Below are positions 17,590 to 25,182 of a DNA stretch of 64,000 bases, in pieces; position 1 is the first letter of the stretch; each line of letters begins with the position of its first letter. Under the pieces are notes generated by a model. The model was given only the letters and a program-made list of their open reading frames with translations, had not been told where the DNA came from and did no database searches. Origin of the DNA: Cellulomonas sp. Leaf334 (GTDB lineage: Bacteria > Actinomycetota > Actinomycetes > Actinomycetales > Cellulomonadaceae); NCBI RefSeq assembly GCF_001424195.1, contig NZ_LMOO01000001.1:436256-500255 (forward strand). Direction: 5' to 3'. Both the position numbers and the translations under genes were made by a program.

Positions 17590-17982
17590 CTAGCTCGTCG
17601 ACTTCTCGCGGTCGAGAAGCTCGGTCACCAGCCCGTCGATGTGGTCGCGCAACGGGCGGATCCCGTCGACGTCCCATGCTGCGGGGTCGGGCAGGGGCCA
17701 GACCTCGACGCGCGGGTGGATGGGCAGGTCGAGCCCGGGCTTGAGCGCCACGATGACGTCGGCCCGGGACGCGAGCTCCTCGGTCAGGAGCTGCGGCACC
17801 TCGCTGCTGCGGTCGATGCCGATCTCGGCCAACGACGCGAGGACCTTCTCGCTCACTGCGGCGTCGGGCTCGGTGCCGGCGGAGATGACGGTGACGCCGG
17901 AGCCGGCACGGGCTGCTGCGAGGCCGGCGGCGAGCTGCGACCGACCGGCGTTGTGGACGCAGACGAACAGGATCGTGGTCAT
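17590..17982 (-). CDS. arsC: Arsenate reductase, low-molecular-weight phosphatase type
   Basis: 130 aa. The P-loop CVHNAGR (Cys8-X5-Arg14) at the very N-terminus and the general-acid loop PLPDPAAWD mark the LMW-PTPase-type ArsC, which reduces arsenate to arsenite using thioredoxin or mycothiol/mycoredoxin. The additional Cys residues of thioredoxin-linked ArsC (near 82 and 89) are not seen, which favours the mycothiol-type mechanism known in actinobacteria. Last gene of the minus-strand arsenic operon; its ATG overlaps the oxidoreductase stop (ATGA). Confidence 0.88.
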   Translation of the reverse strand: MTTILFVCVHNAGRSQLAAGLAAARAGSGVTVISAGTEPDAAVSEKVLASLAEIGIDRSSEVPQLLTEELASRADVIVALKPGLDLPIHPRVEVWPLPDPAAWDVDGIRPLRDHIDGLVTELLDREKSTS

Positions 17983-19370
17983 ACGGGTGCTCCCGTGGGG
18001 GTGGATCGGTGGTGGCGGACCCAGTCCTGGGTGGCCATCTGGACGGCGTCCCACGGTGAGCCGAGCGGCGGGGTGTAGGACAGGTCGAGCTCGCTGACGG
18101 CCTCGACGGTCATCTCGTGGAAGATCGCGGTGGCGAGGGTGTCGACGCGTTTGGCGGTCTGGGTGGTGAGGCCGCCGACGAGCTGGGCGCCGAGCAGGCG
18201 CCCGGTGCCGGTGTCGCCGGTGATGCGGAGGGAGATCGGTTCCGCGCCCGGGTAGTAGCGCTTGTGGTCGTCGGGGCTCGAGTGCGTCGTGGCGGTCGGG
18301 TAGCCGGCGTCGGTGGCGTCGCGGTCGCGCAGACCGGTACGCGCGGCGACCAGGTCGAAGACCTTGACGACCTGGGTGCCGACGCTGCCGGCATAGCGGG
18401 CGGACCCACCGATGGCGTTCTCTCCGGCGACCCGGCCCTGCTTGTGCGCCGTGGTCCCGAGCGGGAGGTAGCTGCGGCCGAGGAGGCGGTGGTGGGTGAT
18501 CACGCAGTCCCCCGCCGCCCATACGCCGTCGAGGCTGGTGCGCATGTCCGAGCCCACGTCGACCGCGTCCGCCGGCCCTGTGGCGGCGCCGGCCGAGACG
18601 AGCAGGTCGGTGTCCGGTCGCACTCCCACGACGACCAGGACCAGGTCGACGTCCCAGGCGATCGGCTCCTCGCCTGGCCCGCGACCTTCGACGTGGAGCC
18701 CGGCGTCGTCCTTGGCGATCCGGGTCACGGTCGTGCCGGTGTGGACGTCGACTCCATGACGGTTCAGCTCGGCGTGCACGAGAGCGCCCAGCTCGGGGTC
18801 GACGGTGGGCAGCACCTCGGGGAGCCGCTCGACCTGGGTGACGTGGATCCCGCGCGCGGCCAACCCTTCGGCCATCTCCAGCCCGACGTATCCGGCCCCC
18901 ACGATCAGGGCGCGGCGCGGGTTGCTGCGTTCGAGGGTGGCTTCGAGGGCGAAGGTGTCGCCCATGGTGTGCAGCAGATGGACACCATCGAGTGGGCCGA
19001 CGGTGTCGAGCCCGACGATCGGTGGCCGCACCGGCACCGCTCCCGTACCGACGACGAGGGCGTCGTAACCGATCCACGACTCGCCGCTGCTGTCGCGGAC
19101 ACGCAGGCGTCGGCCGGGTGTGTCGATCACGGTGGCCAGGGTGTCCAGGCGCAGCTGCATGCCCGTGGCTTCGAGGTCCTGGCGGGTGCGGTGGGCCAGG
19201 TGGCGCCAGTGCGTGACCTCGCCGGAGATGTAGTACGGGATGCCGCAGATGGAGAAGTTGGGGTAGGCGTCCGCAACCACGACGGTGACCTCGGTCGTCT
19301 CGTCGAGCTCGCGGGCGCGCAGGGCGGCGCTGATGCCGGCGTCACTGCCGCCGACCACGACCAGATGCAC
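17979..19370 (-). CDS. FAD/NAD(P)-dependent disulfide oxidoreductase (CoA-disulfide reductase-like), arsenic-associated
   Basis: 463 aa from the GTG at 19370. The FAD-binding Rossmann motif VVVGGSDAGISAALRA lies at the N-terminus, a single redox cysteine Cys42 sits in NFSICGIPYYISGE as in CoA-disulfide reductase and NADH oxidase/peroxidase, the NAD(P) fold ALIVGAGYVGLEMAEGL starts near residue 157, and the second FAD motif GVWAAGDCV near 290; the dimerisation domain is C-terminal. Such enzymes recur in actinobacterial ars operons, but their exact arsenic role (thiol reduction or arsenical oxidation) is not settled. Sits between the aquaporin and arsC, overlapping arsC. Confidence 0.88.
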   Translation of the reverse strand: MHLVVVGGSDAGISAALRARELDETTEVTVVVADAYPNFSICGIPYYISGEVTHWRHLAHRTRQDLEATGMQLRLDTLATVIDTPGRRLRVRDSSGESWIGYDALVVGTGAVPVRPPIVGLDTVGPLDGVHLLHTMGDTFALEATLERSNPRRALIVGAGYVGLEMAEGLAARGIHVTQVERLPEVLPTVDPELGALVHAELNRHGVDVHTGTTVTRIAKDDAGLHVEGRGPGEEPIAWDVDLVLVVVGVRPDTDLLVSAGAATGPADAVDVGSDMRTSLDGVWAAGDCVITHHRLLGRSYLPLGTTAHKQGRVAGENAIGGSARYAGSVGTQVVKVFDLVAARTGLRDRDATDAGYPTATTHSSPDDHKRYYPGAEPISLRITGDTGTGRLLGAQLVGGLTTQTAKRVDTLATAIFHEMTVEAVSELDLSYTPPLGSPWDAVQMATQDWVRHHRSTPTGAPV

Positions 19371-19387
19371 GGGTGTGCCTTCCTCGG

Positions 19388-20143
19388 TCAGTGTGCGGGG
19401 ACGGGATCGAGCTGCTCGGCGGCCTCCACGAGGGCAGCGTCGCGGCCGGTCGGCAGCGGGTAGAACGCCAGGACGGCACCGAGCCCGAGGGCGGCACCGA
19501 TCACCTGCGCGAGCAGGAACGGCGGGACGGACGCGGGCGCGATGCCGGCGAAGGTGTCGGAGAACATCCGGCCGATGGTGACCGCCGGGTTGGCGAACGA
19601 GGTCGAGGACGTGAACCAGTAGGCCGCCCCGATCCAGGCCGCAACCGCGACCCCGACGATCGCGGCGCGGCCGCTGCGCACGAGCGCGAAAATCACCAGC
19701 ACGAGCCCGGCTGTCGCGACGACCTCGCCGACCAGCAGTCCGGCGCCGGTGCGCTCGGTGCTGGAGATCGCTGGTGCGACGTCGAACATCACGTTCGCGA
19801 GCAACGCCCCAGCGATGCCGCCCGCGCACTGGGCCACCACATAGCCGGCGACCTCGAGCGGTGAGCGCTGCGCCGAGCTCCCCCGCGACAGCACCCACTC
19901 CGCACCCGTGACCAGGGGGTTGAAGTGCGCCCCGGAGACGGAGCCGAACACCACGATCAGCACCGCCAGGCCGAAGACGGTCGCCAACGAGTTCGCCAGG
20001 AGCTGGATCCCGACATCGGTGGTCAGGGCCTGGGCCATGATCCCGGAACCGACGACGACAGCCACGAGCAGGGCGGTGCCGACGAGCTCCGCGGCCAGGC
20101 GGTGCGGTAGGGGCAGGGGAACGGGTTCGGGTGGTCGGGTCAC
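19388..20143 (-). CDS. Aquaglyceroporin (MIP family), arsenic-operon AqpS-like
   Basis: 251 aa with six transmembrane helices and two half-helices. The first pore motif is NPL (residues 75-77, GAHFNPLVT) instead of NPA; the second is NPA at 185-187, but the residue after it is Val, not the Arg of the usual aromatic/Arg selectivity filter. Loss of that Arg is a feature of arsenic-operon AqpS-type channels with wide pores for As(III) or methylarsenicals. No ArsB/Acr3 pump is in the cluster, so the channel probably provides arsenite efflux down its gradient after ArsC. GTG start at 20143. First gene of the operon. Confidence 0.9.
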   Translation of the reverse strand: MTRPPEPVPLPLPHRLAAELVGTALLVAVVVGSGIMAQALTTDVGIQLLANSLATVFGLAVLIVVFGSVSGAHFNPLVTGAEWVLSRGSSAQRSPLEVAGYVVAQCAGGIAGALLANVMFDVAPAISSTERTGAGLLVGEVVATAGLVLVIFALVRSGRAAIVGVAVAAWIGAAYWFTSSTSFANPAVTIGRMFSDTFAGIAPASVPPFLLAQVIGAALGLGAVLAFYPLPTGRDAALVEAAEQLDPVPAH

Positions 20144-20152
20144 GGCGGCATC

Positions 20153-20182
20153 TTGACCCGGTACCGATCACTCAGTCAATAT
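20153..20182 (+). promoter_or_regulatory. Promoter of ArsR-ArsC fusion gene
   Basis: -35 TTGACC (20153-20158) and -10 CAATAT (20177-20182) with an 18-bp spacer. A start 7-8 bp after the -10 would coincide with the ATG at 20190, giving a leaderless mRNA. The -10 box is inside the palindromic operator, so repressor binding would block it. Confidence 0.55.
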
Positions 20183-20187
20183 TGACT
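20174..20187. promoter_or_regulatory. Palindromic ArsR-type operator
   Basis: Perfect 14-bp palindrome AGTCAATATTGACT in the 46-bp gap between the aquaporin and the ArsR-fusion gene. The TCAA...TTGA core matches ArsR/SmtB operator style. The position would allow one repressor dimer to control both divergent promoters. Confidence 0.75.
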
Positions 20188-20189
20188 CA

Positions 20190-20864
20190 ATGAACACTGA
20201 GTGGCAGGCGGAGATCGAGCGGCGCGCGGCGCTGCACGCGGTGCTGTCCGACCCCGGTCGGCTCGCCGTCGTCGAGCTGCTCTCGCTGGGTGACCACTCC
20301 CCCTCGGAGCTCTCCGCCGAGCTCGAGATGGCCTCGAACCTGGTGGCGCACCACGTCGGCGTGCTGGTCGAGCACGGCCTGGTCTCCCGCCGGCGTTCCG
20401 AGGGCGACCGGCGCCGGACGTACCTGCACCTGACTCCGGACGCCGCGATGGTGCCGTCGGGCTGGACCATGCCCCGCCCGCGTCGCGTGCTGTTCGTCTG
20501 CACCGCGAACTCCGCCCGCTCCCATCTAGCCGCCGCGCTGTGGCACCGCACGAGCCGGATCACCGCAGCGTCGGCCGGCACGCACCCTGCGGCAGCGGTA
20601 GCGCCCGGCGCGCTGGCCGCGGCGGCGCGGCACGACCTGCCCCTACCCGACGTCAAACCCCGCCTGTTCAGCGACGTGCGCCGGGACGGCGACCTGGTGG
20701 TGACGGTGTGCGACAACGCGCACGAGGAGATGGGCGACGCAGCAGACCTGCACTGGTCGGTACCGGACCCGGTCCCGGCCGCCGACGACGCGGCGTTCGA
20801 CGCCGCCTTCGAGGAGATCGCCCGCCGGGTCGACGACCTCGCCCCCCGCATCGCCCACGCGTGA
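20190..20864 (+). CDS. ArsR repressor fused to ArsC-type arsenate reductase
   Basis: 224 aa two-domain protein. Residues about 8-85 form an ArsR winged helix (LHAVLSDPGRLAVVELLSLG, SNLVAHHVGVLVEHGLVSRR). Residues about 97-220 form a LMW-phosphatase domain with P-loop CTANSAR (Cys104-X5-Arg110). The regulator therefore also carries a potential arsenate-reductase site. Unusually, residues 1-100 have no cysteine at all, so the classic ArsR As(III)-binding CXC is missing. The ATG is 2 bp after the operator palindrome, with no Shine-Dalgarno, suggesting leaderless translation. Divergent from the aquaporin-oxidoreductase-arsC operon. Confidence 0.9.
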   Translation: MNTEWQAEIERRAALHAVLSDPGRLAVVELLSLGDHSPSELSAELEMASNLVAHHVGVLVEHGLVSRRRSEGDRRRTYLHLTPDAAMVPSGWTMPRPRRVLFVCTANSARSHLAAALWHRTSRITAASAGTHPAAAVAPGALAAAARHDLPLPDVKPRLFSDVRRDGDLVVTVCDNAHEEMGDAADLHWSVPDPVPAADDAAFDAAFEEIARRVDDLAPRIAHA

Positions 20865-21004
20865 CGACGTCGACGGAGACAGTGCAGGCACCGCGGCAGG
20901 CTTGCGAACATGCGCTCGATCCTGGCGTTCTGTCCGGACTGGGTCCACGTGAGAGCGGTCACCAGACCGGCAGTGTCCCGTGCGAGCCACCTAGCATCGA
21001 TCCC

Positions 21005-22393
21005 ATGAGCGCCCACGGACTCGACCAGGCCCAGCGCAAGATGAGCGACGGCGCGGTGCACCCCATCGCCGTCGACGTCTTCACCCGCTTCTACGGACTC
21101 CTGGAGTCCGGAGCGACCGGCGTCATCCCGGAGACCGACGTCGACCCGCTGACCGACGTGCCTCACGCCGCCGATCTCGACGTCGACGAGGAGGTCGCCC
21201 GCGACGCACTGGCGGTCACCGCCGTCATCAAGCTCAACGGTGGCCTCGGCACCTCGATGGGGATGGACCGCGCGAAGTCCCTCCTGCGCGTCCGCGGGGA
21301 CGAGACGTTCCTGGACGTGATCGCCGGTCAGGTGCTCGCGGCCCGCGCGGAGACCGGCGCGCGGCTGCCGCTCGTCCTCATGAACAGCTTCCGCACCCGC
21401 GACGACACCCTCCGCGCACTCGCCGCCTACCCCGACCTGCCCGTCGACGGCCTGCCGCTCGACTTCGTCCAGAACCGCGAGCCCAAGCTGCGCGTCGAGG
21501 ACCTCACCCCGGTCGAGTGGCCGACGGACCCCGACCTCGAGTGGTGCCCGCCGGGCCACGGCGATCTCTACACCGCGCTACAGGCGTCCGGCGTGCTGCA
21601 AACCCTTCTCGATGCCGGCTTCAGGTACGCGACGGTGTCGAACTCGGACAACCTCGGGGCGGCGCCCGACGCGCGCATCGCCGGCTGGTTCGCGACGTCA
21701 GGTGCCCCGTTCGCTGCGGAGGTCGCGCGCCGCACGTCCGCCGACCGCAAGGGCGGCCACCTCGTGGTCCGTCGGGACGACGGTCGGCTGGTCCTGCGCG
21801 AGTCCGCCCAGACGCTCCCGGAGGACGCCGACGCAGCCGGCGACATCGAGACCCACCGGTACTTCAACACGAACAACCTCTGGCTCGACCTCGAGGCGCT
21901 CGCGGCGGAGCTCGACCGCACGGGCGGGGTCCTCGACCTGCCGCTCATCCGCAACGAGAAGACCGTGGACCCGAGTGACAAGACGTCGCCGAAGGTCGTC
22001 CAGATCGAGTCGGCCATGGGCGCAGCGATCGAGGTGTTCGACGGTGCCGTGGTGCTCGAGGTGGACCGCTCAAGATTCCTGCCGGTGAAGACGACGAACG
22101 ACCTGCTCGTGCTCCGGTCGGACGTCTACGACCTCGGCGACGACTTCCGTCTGACGGCCCGCGTCGACGCGCCCTTCGTCGACCTCGACCCGGGGGCCTT
22201 CGCGCTCATCGGCTCCTTCGACGCCCGCGTCCCGCACACCCCGTCCCTCGTCGACGCGACCTCGCTACGGGTCCGTGGTGACTGGACGTTCGGCCGGGAC
22301 GTCGTCGTCGTGGGTGCCGCAGCGCTGAGCGACCTCGGCGAGCCTGCGGTGGTCCCGGATGGCGCACGGGTCGGGCCTGCCGGCATCGAGTGA
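21005..22393 (+). CDS. UTP-glucose-1-phosphate uridylyltransferase (UDPGP type)
   Basis: 462 aa from the ATG at 21005. The nucleotide-binding loop KLNGGLGTSMGMDRAKSL and the segments PLVLMNSFRTRDDT, DFVQNREPKL, EWCPPGHGDLYTAL and THRYFNTNNLWLDL are those of the eukaryotic-type UDP-glucose/UDP-N-acetylhexosamine pyrophosphorylase family (about 450-470 aa). It makes UDP-glucose, the donor that glycan synthases such as the GT2 near 54 kb use. The two loci are not linked. It stands alone between the arsenic cluster and a convergent PEP-mutase family gene. Confidence 0.93.
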   Translation: MSAHGLDQAQRKMSDGAVHPIAVDVFTRFYGLLESGATGVIPETDVDPLTDVPHAADLDVDEEVARDALAVTAVIKLNGGLGTSMGMDRAKSLLRVRGDETFLDVIAGQVLAARAETGARLPLVLMNSFRTRDDTLRALAAYPDLPVDGLPLDFVQNREPKLRVEDLTPVEWPTDPDLEWCPPGHGDLYTALQASGVLQTLLDAGFRYATVSNSDNLGAAPDARIAGWFATSGAPFAAEVARRTSADRKGGHLVVRRDDGRLVLRESAQTLPEDADAAGDIETHRYFNTNNLWLDLEALAAELDRTGGVLDLPLIRNEKTVDPSDKTSPKVVQIESAMGAAIEVFDGAVVLEVDRSRFLPVKTTNDLLVLRSDVYDLGDDFRLTARVDAPFVDLDPGAFALIGSFDARVPHTPSLVDATSLRVRGDWTFGRDVVVVGAAALSDLGEPAVVPDGARVGPAGIE

Positions 22394-22452
22394 TCCTGCC
22401 GGGTCCCTGCCGCCCTGGTCGGGCGCGGACGGGGATGGGATCGGTCCGCAGG

Positions 22453-23253
22453 TCAGTCGCCGAACAGGGCCTCGACGTCGGGGAGGCGCTCGAACCGCGT
22501 GAACGTCCCTCGCTCCGCGATCTCCCTGGCGGCCGACAGCATGCCGTCCCACGCGGTACGCGCGAGCGTGCCCCCCACGCTGATCCGGCGGACCCCGAGC
22601 TGCGCTGCCTGAGCAACGGTGGTGAACGGAGAGTTGATCAGGAGGTTCACGGGCTTCGGTGACACCGCGGCCACGATGGCGGACACGTGCTCGAGGTTGT
22701 CGATCCGCGGAGCGTAGAGACAGTCGGCGCCGACGTCCGCGTACGCACGGAGCCTCCTGATCGTCTCGTCGATGTCGGGACGGCCGCAGACGAATCCCTC
22801 GGAGCGGCCCGTCAGGACGACCCCCGTACCGCTCTCGTCGATGGCCTGTCGTGCCGCGGCCACTCGCTCCACGGCCAGCTGGAAGTCGAGCAGAGGGTTG
22901 GCCTCGTCCCCCGACGAGTCCTCGATCGAGAGTCCGGCGATCCCCGTCCCCGCAGCCAGCCTGACGTTCGCGGCGACGCCGGCGGGATCCACCGCGTAGC
23001 CGTCCGTGAAGTCGGCGTTGACGGGCACCGACACCGCCTCGGTGATCTGACGGAGATGCTCGAGCGTCTGGTCGAGGGTGACCACGGCGTCGGGGAGGCC
23101 GAGCGACCAGGCCAGGCCGGCACTCGTCGTCGCCAACGCCGTGAACCCCAGTTCCTCCAGGAGCCGTGCGCTCCCGACGTCCCACGGGTTCGGCATCACG
23201 AAGCACCCGGCACGATGCAACCGATGGAACTCGGCGACCCGATCCTCGACCAT
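22453..23253 (-). CDS. Isocitrate lyase/PEP mutase family protein
   Basis: 266 aa TIM-barrel. Seen: MPNPWDVGSARLLEELGF, PVNADFTDGYA (metal-binding Asp), GLSIEDSSG (metal Glu), VVLTGRSEGF and the C-terminal RRISVGGTLART. The catalytic KKCG-type Cys loop of isocitrate/methylisocitrate lyases is absent, so it belongs to the mutase/oxaloacetate-decarboxylase-like group often annotated as carboxyvinyl-carboxyphosphonate phosphorylmutase. Substrate not predictable. ATG at 23253 with GAGGGG upstream. No phosphonate genes nearby. Confidence 0.88.
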   Translation of the reverse strand: MVEDRVAEFHRLHRAGCFVMPNPWDVGSARLLEELGFTALATTSAGLAWSLGLPDAVVTLDQTLEHLRQITEAVSVPVNADFTDGYAVDPAGVAANVRLAAGTGIAGLSIEDSSGDEANPLLDFQLAVERVAAARQAIDESGTGVVLTGRSEGFVCGRPDIDETIRRLRAYADVGADCLYAPRIDNLEHVSAIVAAVSPKPVNLLINSPFTTVAQAAQLGVRRISVGGTLARTAWDGMLSAAREIAERGTFTRFERLPDVEALFGD

Positions 23254-23440
23254 GTCCGCACCACACCCCTCGACGAGCCTGGGCTCCGCACTCTATTCCG
23301 ATCCAGTCGCCCGGGGGACGGTCGGCTGGGTGCCAGGCAAGGGGGACCAACGGCCCTGGTGGACTCCCGCAGGAGCGCCCACAGTGCTGACAAGCCGGAG
23401 ACCCCGGCGTCGTCCGGACCCTGAATGGTGGAGACCCCAC

Positions 23441-23599
23441 ATGAATCCAGAGCTCTTCCTCATCGAGTACCACACCAGGGAGCGCGAGCTCGCCGTCGAA
23501 GCCGAGCACCGACTGGCGTGCACCGCCCGTCCGCAGAGCGCACACCCTGTACCGCACCTGTGGCGCCTGCGTCGGCTGCTGGCCGCAGCGACGCACTGA
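23441..23599 (+). CDS. Small protein of unknown function (52 aa)
   Basis: Begins MNPELFLIEYHTRERELAVE and ends in a basic LWRLRRLLAAATH tail. The ATG is preceded by GGTGGAG at suitable spacing. The amphipathic acidic-then-basic layout resembles short actinobacterial proteins found as singletons; no domain is recognised. The reading frame continues openly upstream, but that part looks non-coding. Reality as a gene is likely but unproven. Confidence 0.5.
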   Translation: MNPELFLIEYHTRERELAVEAEHRLACTARPQSAHPVPHLWRLRRLLAAATH

Positions 23600-23706
23600 C
23601 CGCTCGACCGTCCGCAGCCCGGGACGTTCGACCCTGGACCGGCGGACCGGGGTGCGATGGGCTGGCGTCTGGATCCCCCCGCAGTGCGGTCAGGAGGCCG
23701 GAGCCC

Positions 23707-24126
23707 ATGATCTCGACGACGGATCGCCCCTCAGGGCTGGTGACGTCACGTGGCGCCTCGGTGGCGACGCGGTACGACCAGCGGCTGTGCGCCCACCTCG
23801 ACGTGCGGACCGAGTACGGGCTGCGCGCCGCCCGGGCCGGCGCCGGACTCGTCCGTGAGGCGATCGTCGCCGCGAGGGCGCAAGGGCTCCGGACGGCCGA
23901 GCTGACGCTCGACGTCGCCTCACCCGTCACCGGAGCGGTGCTGGAGCTGCTGCGGGACCTCGTCCACGACGACGTCGCCGACCTCCGGGTACGACGGGCC
24001 GGGGGCACGGTCCTCGTCGAGGTCGAGCTCGCCGCGCACCCGCCGGTCCACGACGGCGACGCACCGCCCGCGAGGGGCGGTGGACGGCACCTCACCGAGC
24101 TGTCGCGTCGGCTCGGCGCCGCGTAG
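23707..24126 (+). CDS. Protein of unknown function (139 aa) next to universal stress protein
   Basis: The ATG at 23707 follows AGGAGG by 9 bp. Predicted mixed alpha/beta protein: VATRYDQRLCAHLDVRTEYGL, a helix (REAIVAARAQGLRTAEL), TLDVASPVTGAVLELL, then a beta-hairpin region (LRVRRAGGTVLVEVEL) and a short disordered C-terminus. No catalytic motif or family recognised. Convergent with the universal stress protein gene (16 bp between stops), so they are not one operon. It could be a small stress-linked or ribosome-linked factor, but nothing in the sequence proves this. Confidence 0.7.
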   Translation: MISTTDRPSGLVTSRGASVATRYDQRLCAHLDVRTEYGLRAARAGAGLVREAIVAARAQGLRTAELTLDVASPVTGAVLELLRDLVHDDVADLRVRRAGGTVLVEVELAAHPPVHDGDAPPARGGGRHLTELSRRLGAA

Positions 24127-24142
24127 GCCGCCACCGGCGCGT

Positions 24143-25018
24143 TCACCGGTCGTCGTGCACCACGAGGACGGGGCACGTCGCCTCACGCACCACGGCCGCG
24201 CTCACCGAACCGAGCAGCATGCCGCGGAAGGTGCCGAGCCCGCGGGACCCCACGACCAGGAGCGCTGCCCCGCGGGCCAGGCACGTCAGCGCGTCGACCG
24301 GGTCGTCGTCGACCAGCGCGAGCTCGACGACCACCCCCTCGTTCTCGGCACGCAGCGACTCGGCGACCCGGCGAGCAGCCGTGTGTGTCGCATCGTCCTC
24401 GTCGTCCGTGGCGAGCGGTGGCACGCTGCCGCGACCGAACGGGTCAGGGATCGTCGGCCGCGCGTGCACGACGGTCAGGGCCCTCCCCCGCATCCAGGCC
24501 TCGTGCGCGGCGACGTGGGCGGCAGCCAGGGACGACGAGGACCCGTCGACGCCGACCACGACCGGCGCGGCGGCCTGGGTGGGCTGGTCGGGATCGGCCC
24601 GGACGACCGCGACGGGGCAGCGGGCGTGCGCCGCCAGGTGCACCCCGGTGGATCCCGTCCGCGCGCGTCCTGTGGGCGTGCTCGCGCCGACGACGAGCAG
24701 CTGGGCCTCCTGGCTCAGCACGCGCAGGCACGCCACGACCTGTCCGTGCAGCACGCGGACCTTCACGGGGACGCCGGGATGGCGCATCTCGACCCGCGCC
24801 TGCTGGTCGACGAGGTACTGCTCGACCTCGGCCTGGGCATCGCTGCCCATCGCGACCGGGTACCAGCTCCAGGCGGTGACCTGCCAGGAGTCGTCGATCG
24901 CCCGGACGAGCAGGACCTCCGCACGACGTCGTACCGCCTCGCTGACGCCCCACTCGAGCGTGTGCGAGCTGTGGGGTGAGCCGTCGAGCGCGACGACCAC
25001 CGGTCCGTCGGAACGCAT
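24143..25018 (-). CDS. Universal stress protein, tandem UspA domains
   Basis: 291 aa. Two Usp domains: residues about 6-142 (PVVVALDGSPHSSHTLEWG ... LLVVGASTPTGRARTGSTG) and about 150-290 (PVVVGVDGSSSSLAAAHVA ... LLVVGSRGLGTFRGMLLGSV). Both end with the G-x2-G-x9-G type ATP-binding loop; the second (GSRGLGTFRGMLLGS) is canonical, the first is looser. Tandem ATP-binding Usps are typical of the actinobacterial dormancy and hypoxia response. ATG at 25018 with AAGGAGG 6-12 bp upstream. A DosR-like regulator is present at the right end of the window but is not adjacent. Confidence 0.93.
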   Translation of the reverse strand: MRSDGPVVVALDGSPHSSHTLEWGVSEAVRRRAEVLLVRAIDDSWQVTAWSWYPVAMGSDAQAEVEQYLVDQQARVEMRHPGVPVKVRVLHGQVVACLRVLSQEAQLLVVGASTPTGRARTGSTGVHLAAHARCPVAVVRADPDQPTQAAAPVVVGVDGSSSSLAAAHVAAHEAWMRGRALTVVHARPTIPDPFGRGSVPPLATDDEDDATHTAARRVAESLRAENEGVVVELALVDDDPVDALTCLARGAALLVVGSRGLGTFRGMLLGSVSAAVVREATCPVLVVHDDR

Positions 25019-25182
25019 GAGGTGCCTCCTTGCTCCTCGCGCACGGCCGCGACCGGCCTCCGTCGGCCGTCGGGTCGTGCTGGTTCCAGCGTTCGCCTCT
25101 CCGGGCGCGCTGTCCCGGGACCTCCGACCCCTCCTCGGCCGGGGACGCCTCACCCGACCGGCACCCGGGTCGAGCTCCGACC

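Noticed and set aside
20875..21000. Minus-strand segment reading TALTWTQSGQNARIERMF that resembles the end of a transposase or similar protein
   Set aside because: Only about 35 residues, no start, no terminal repeats, and the resemblance is an impression; a database search would be needed to call it an insertion-sequence remnant.
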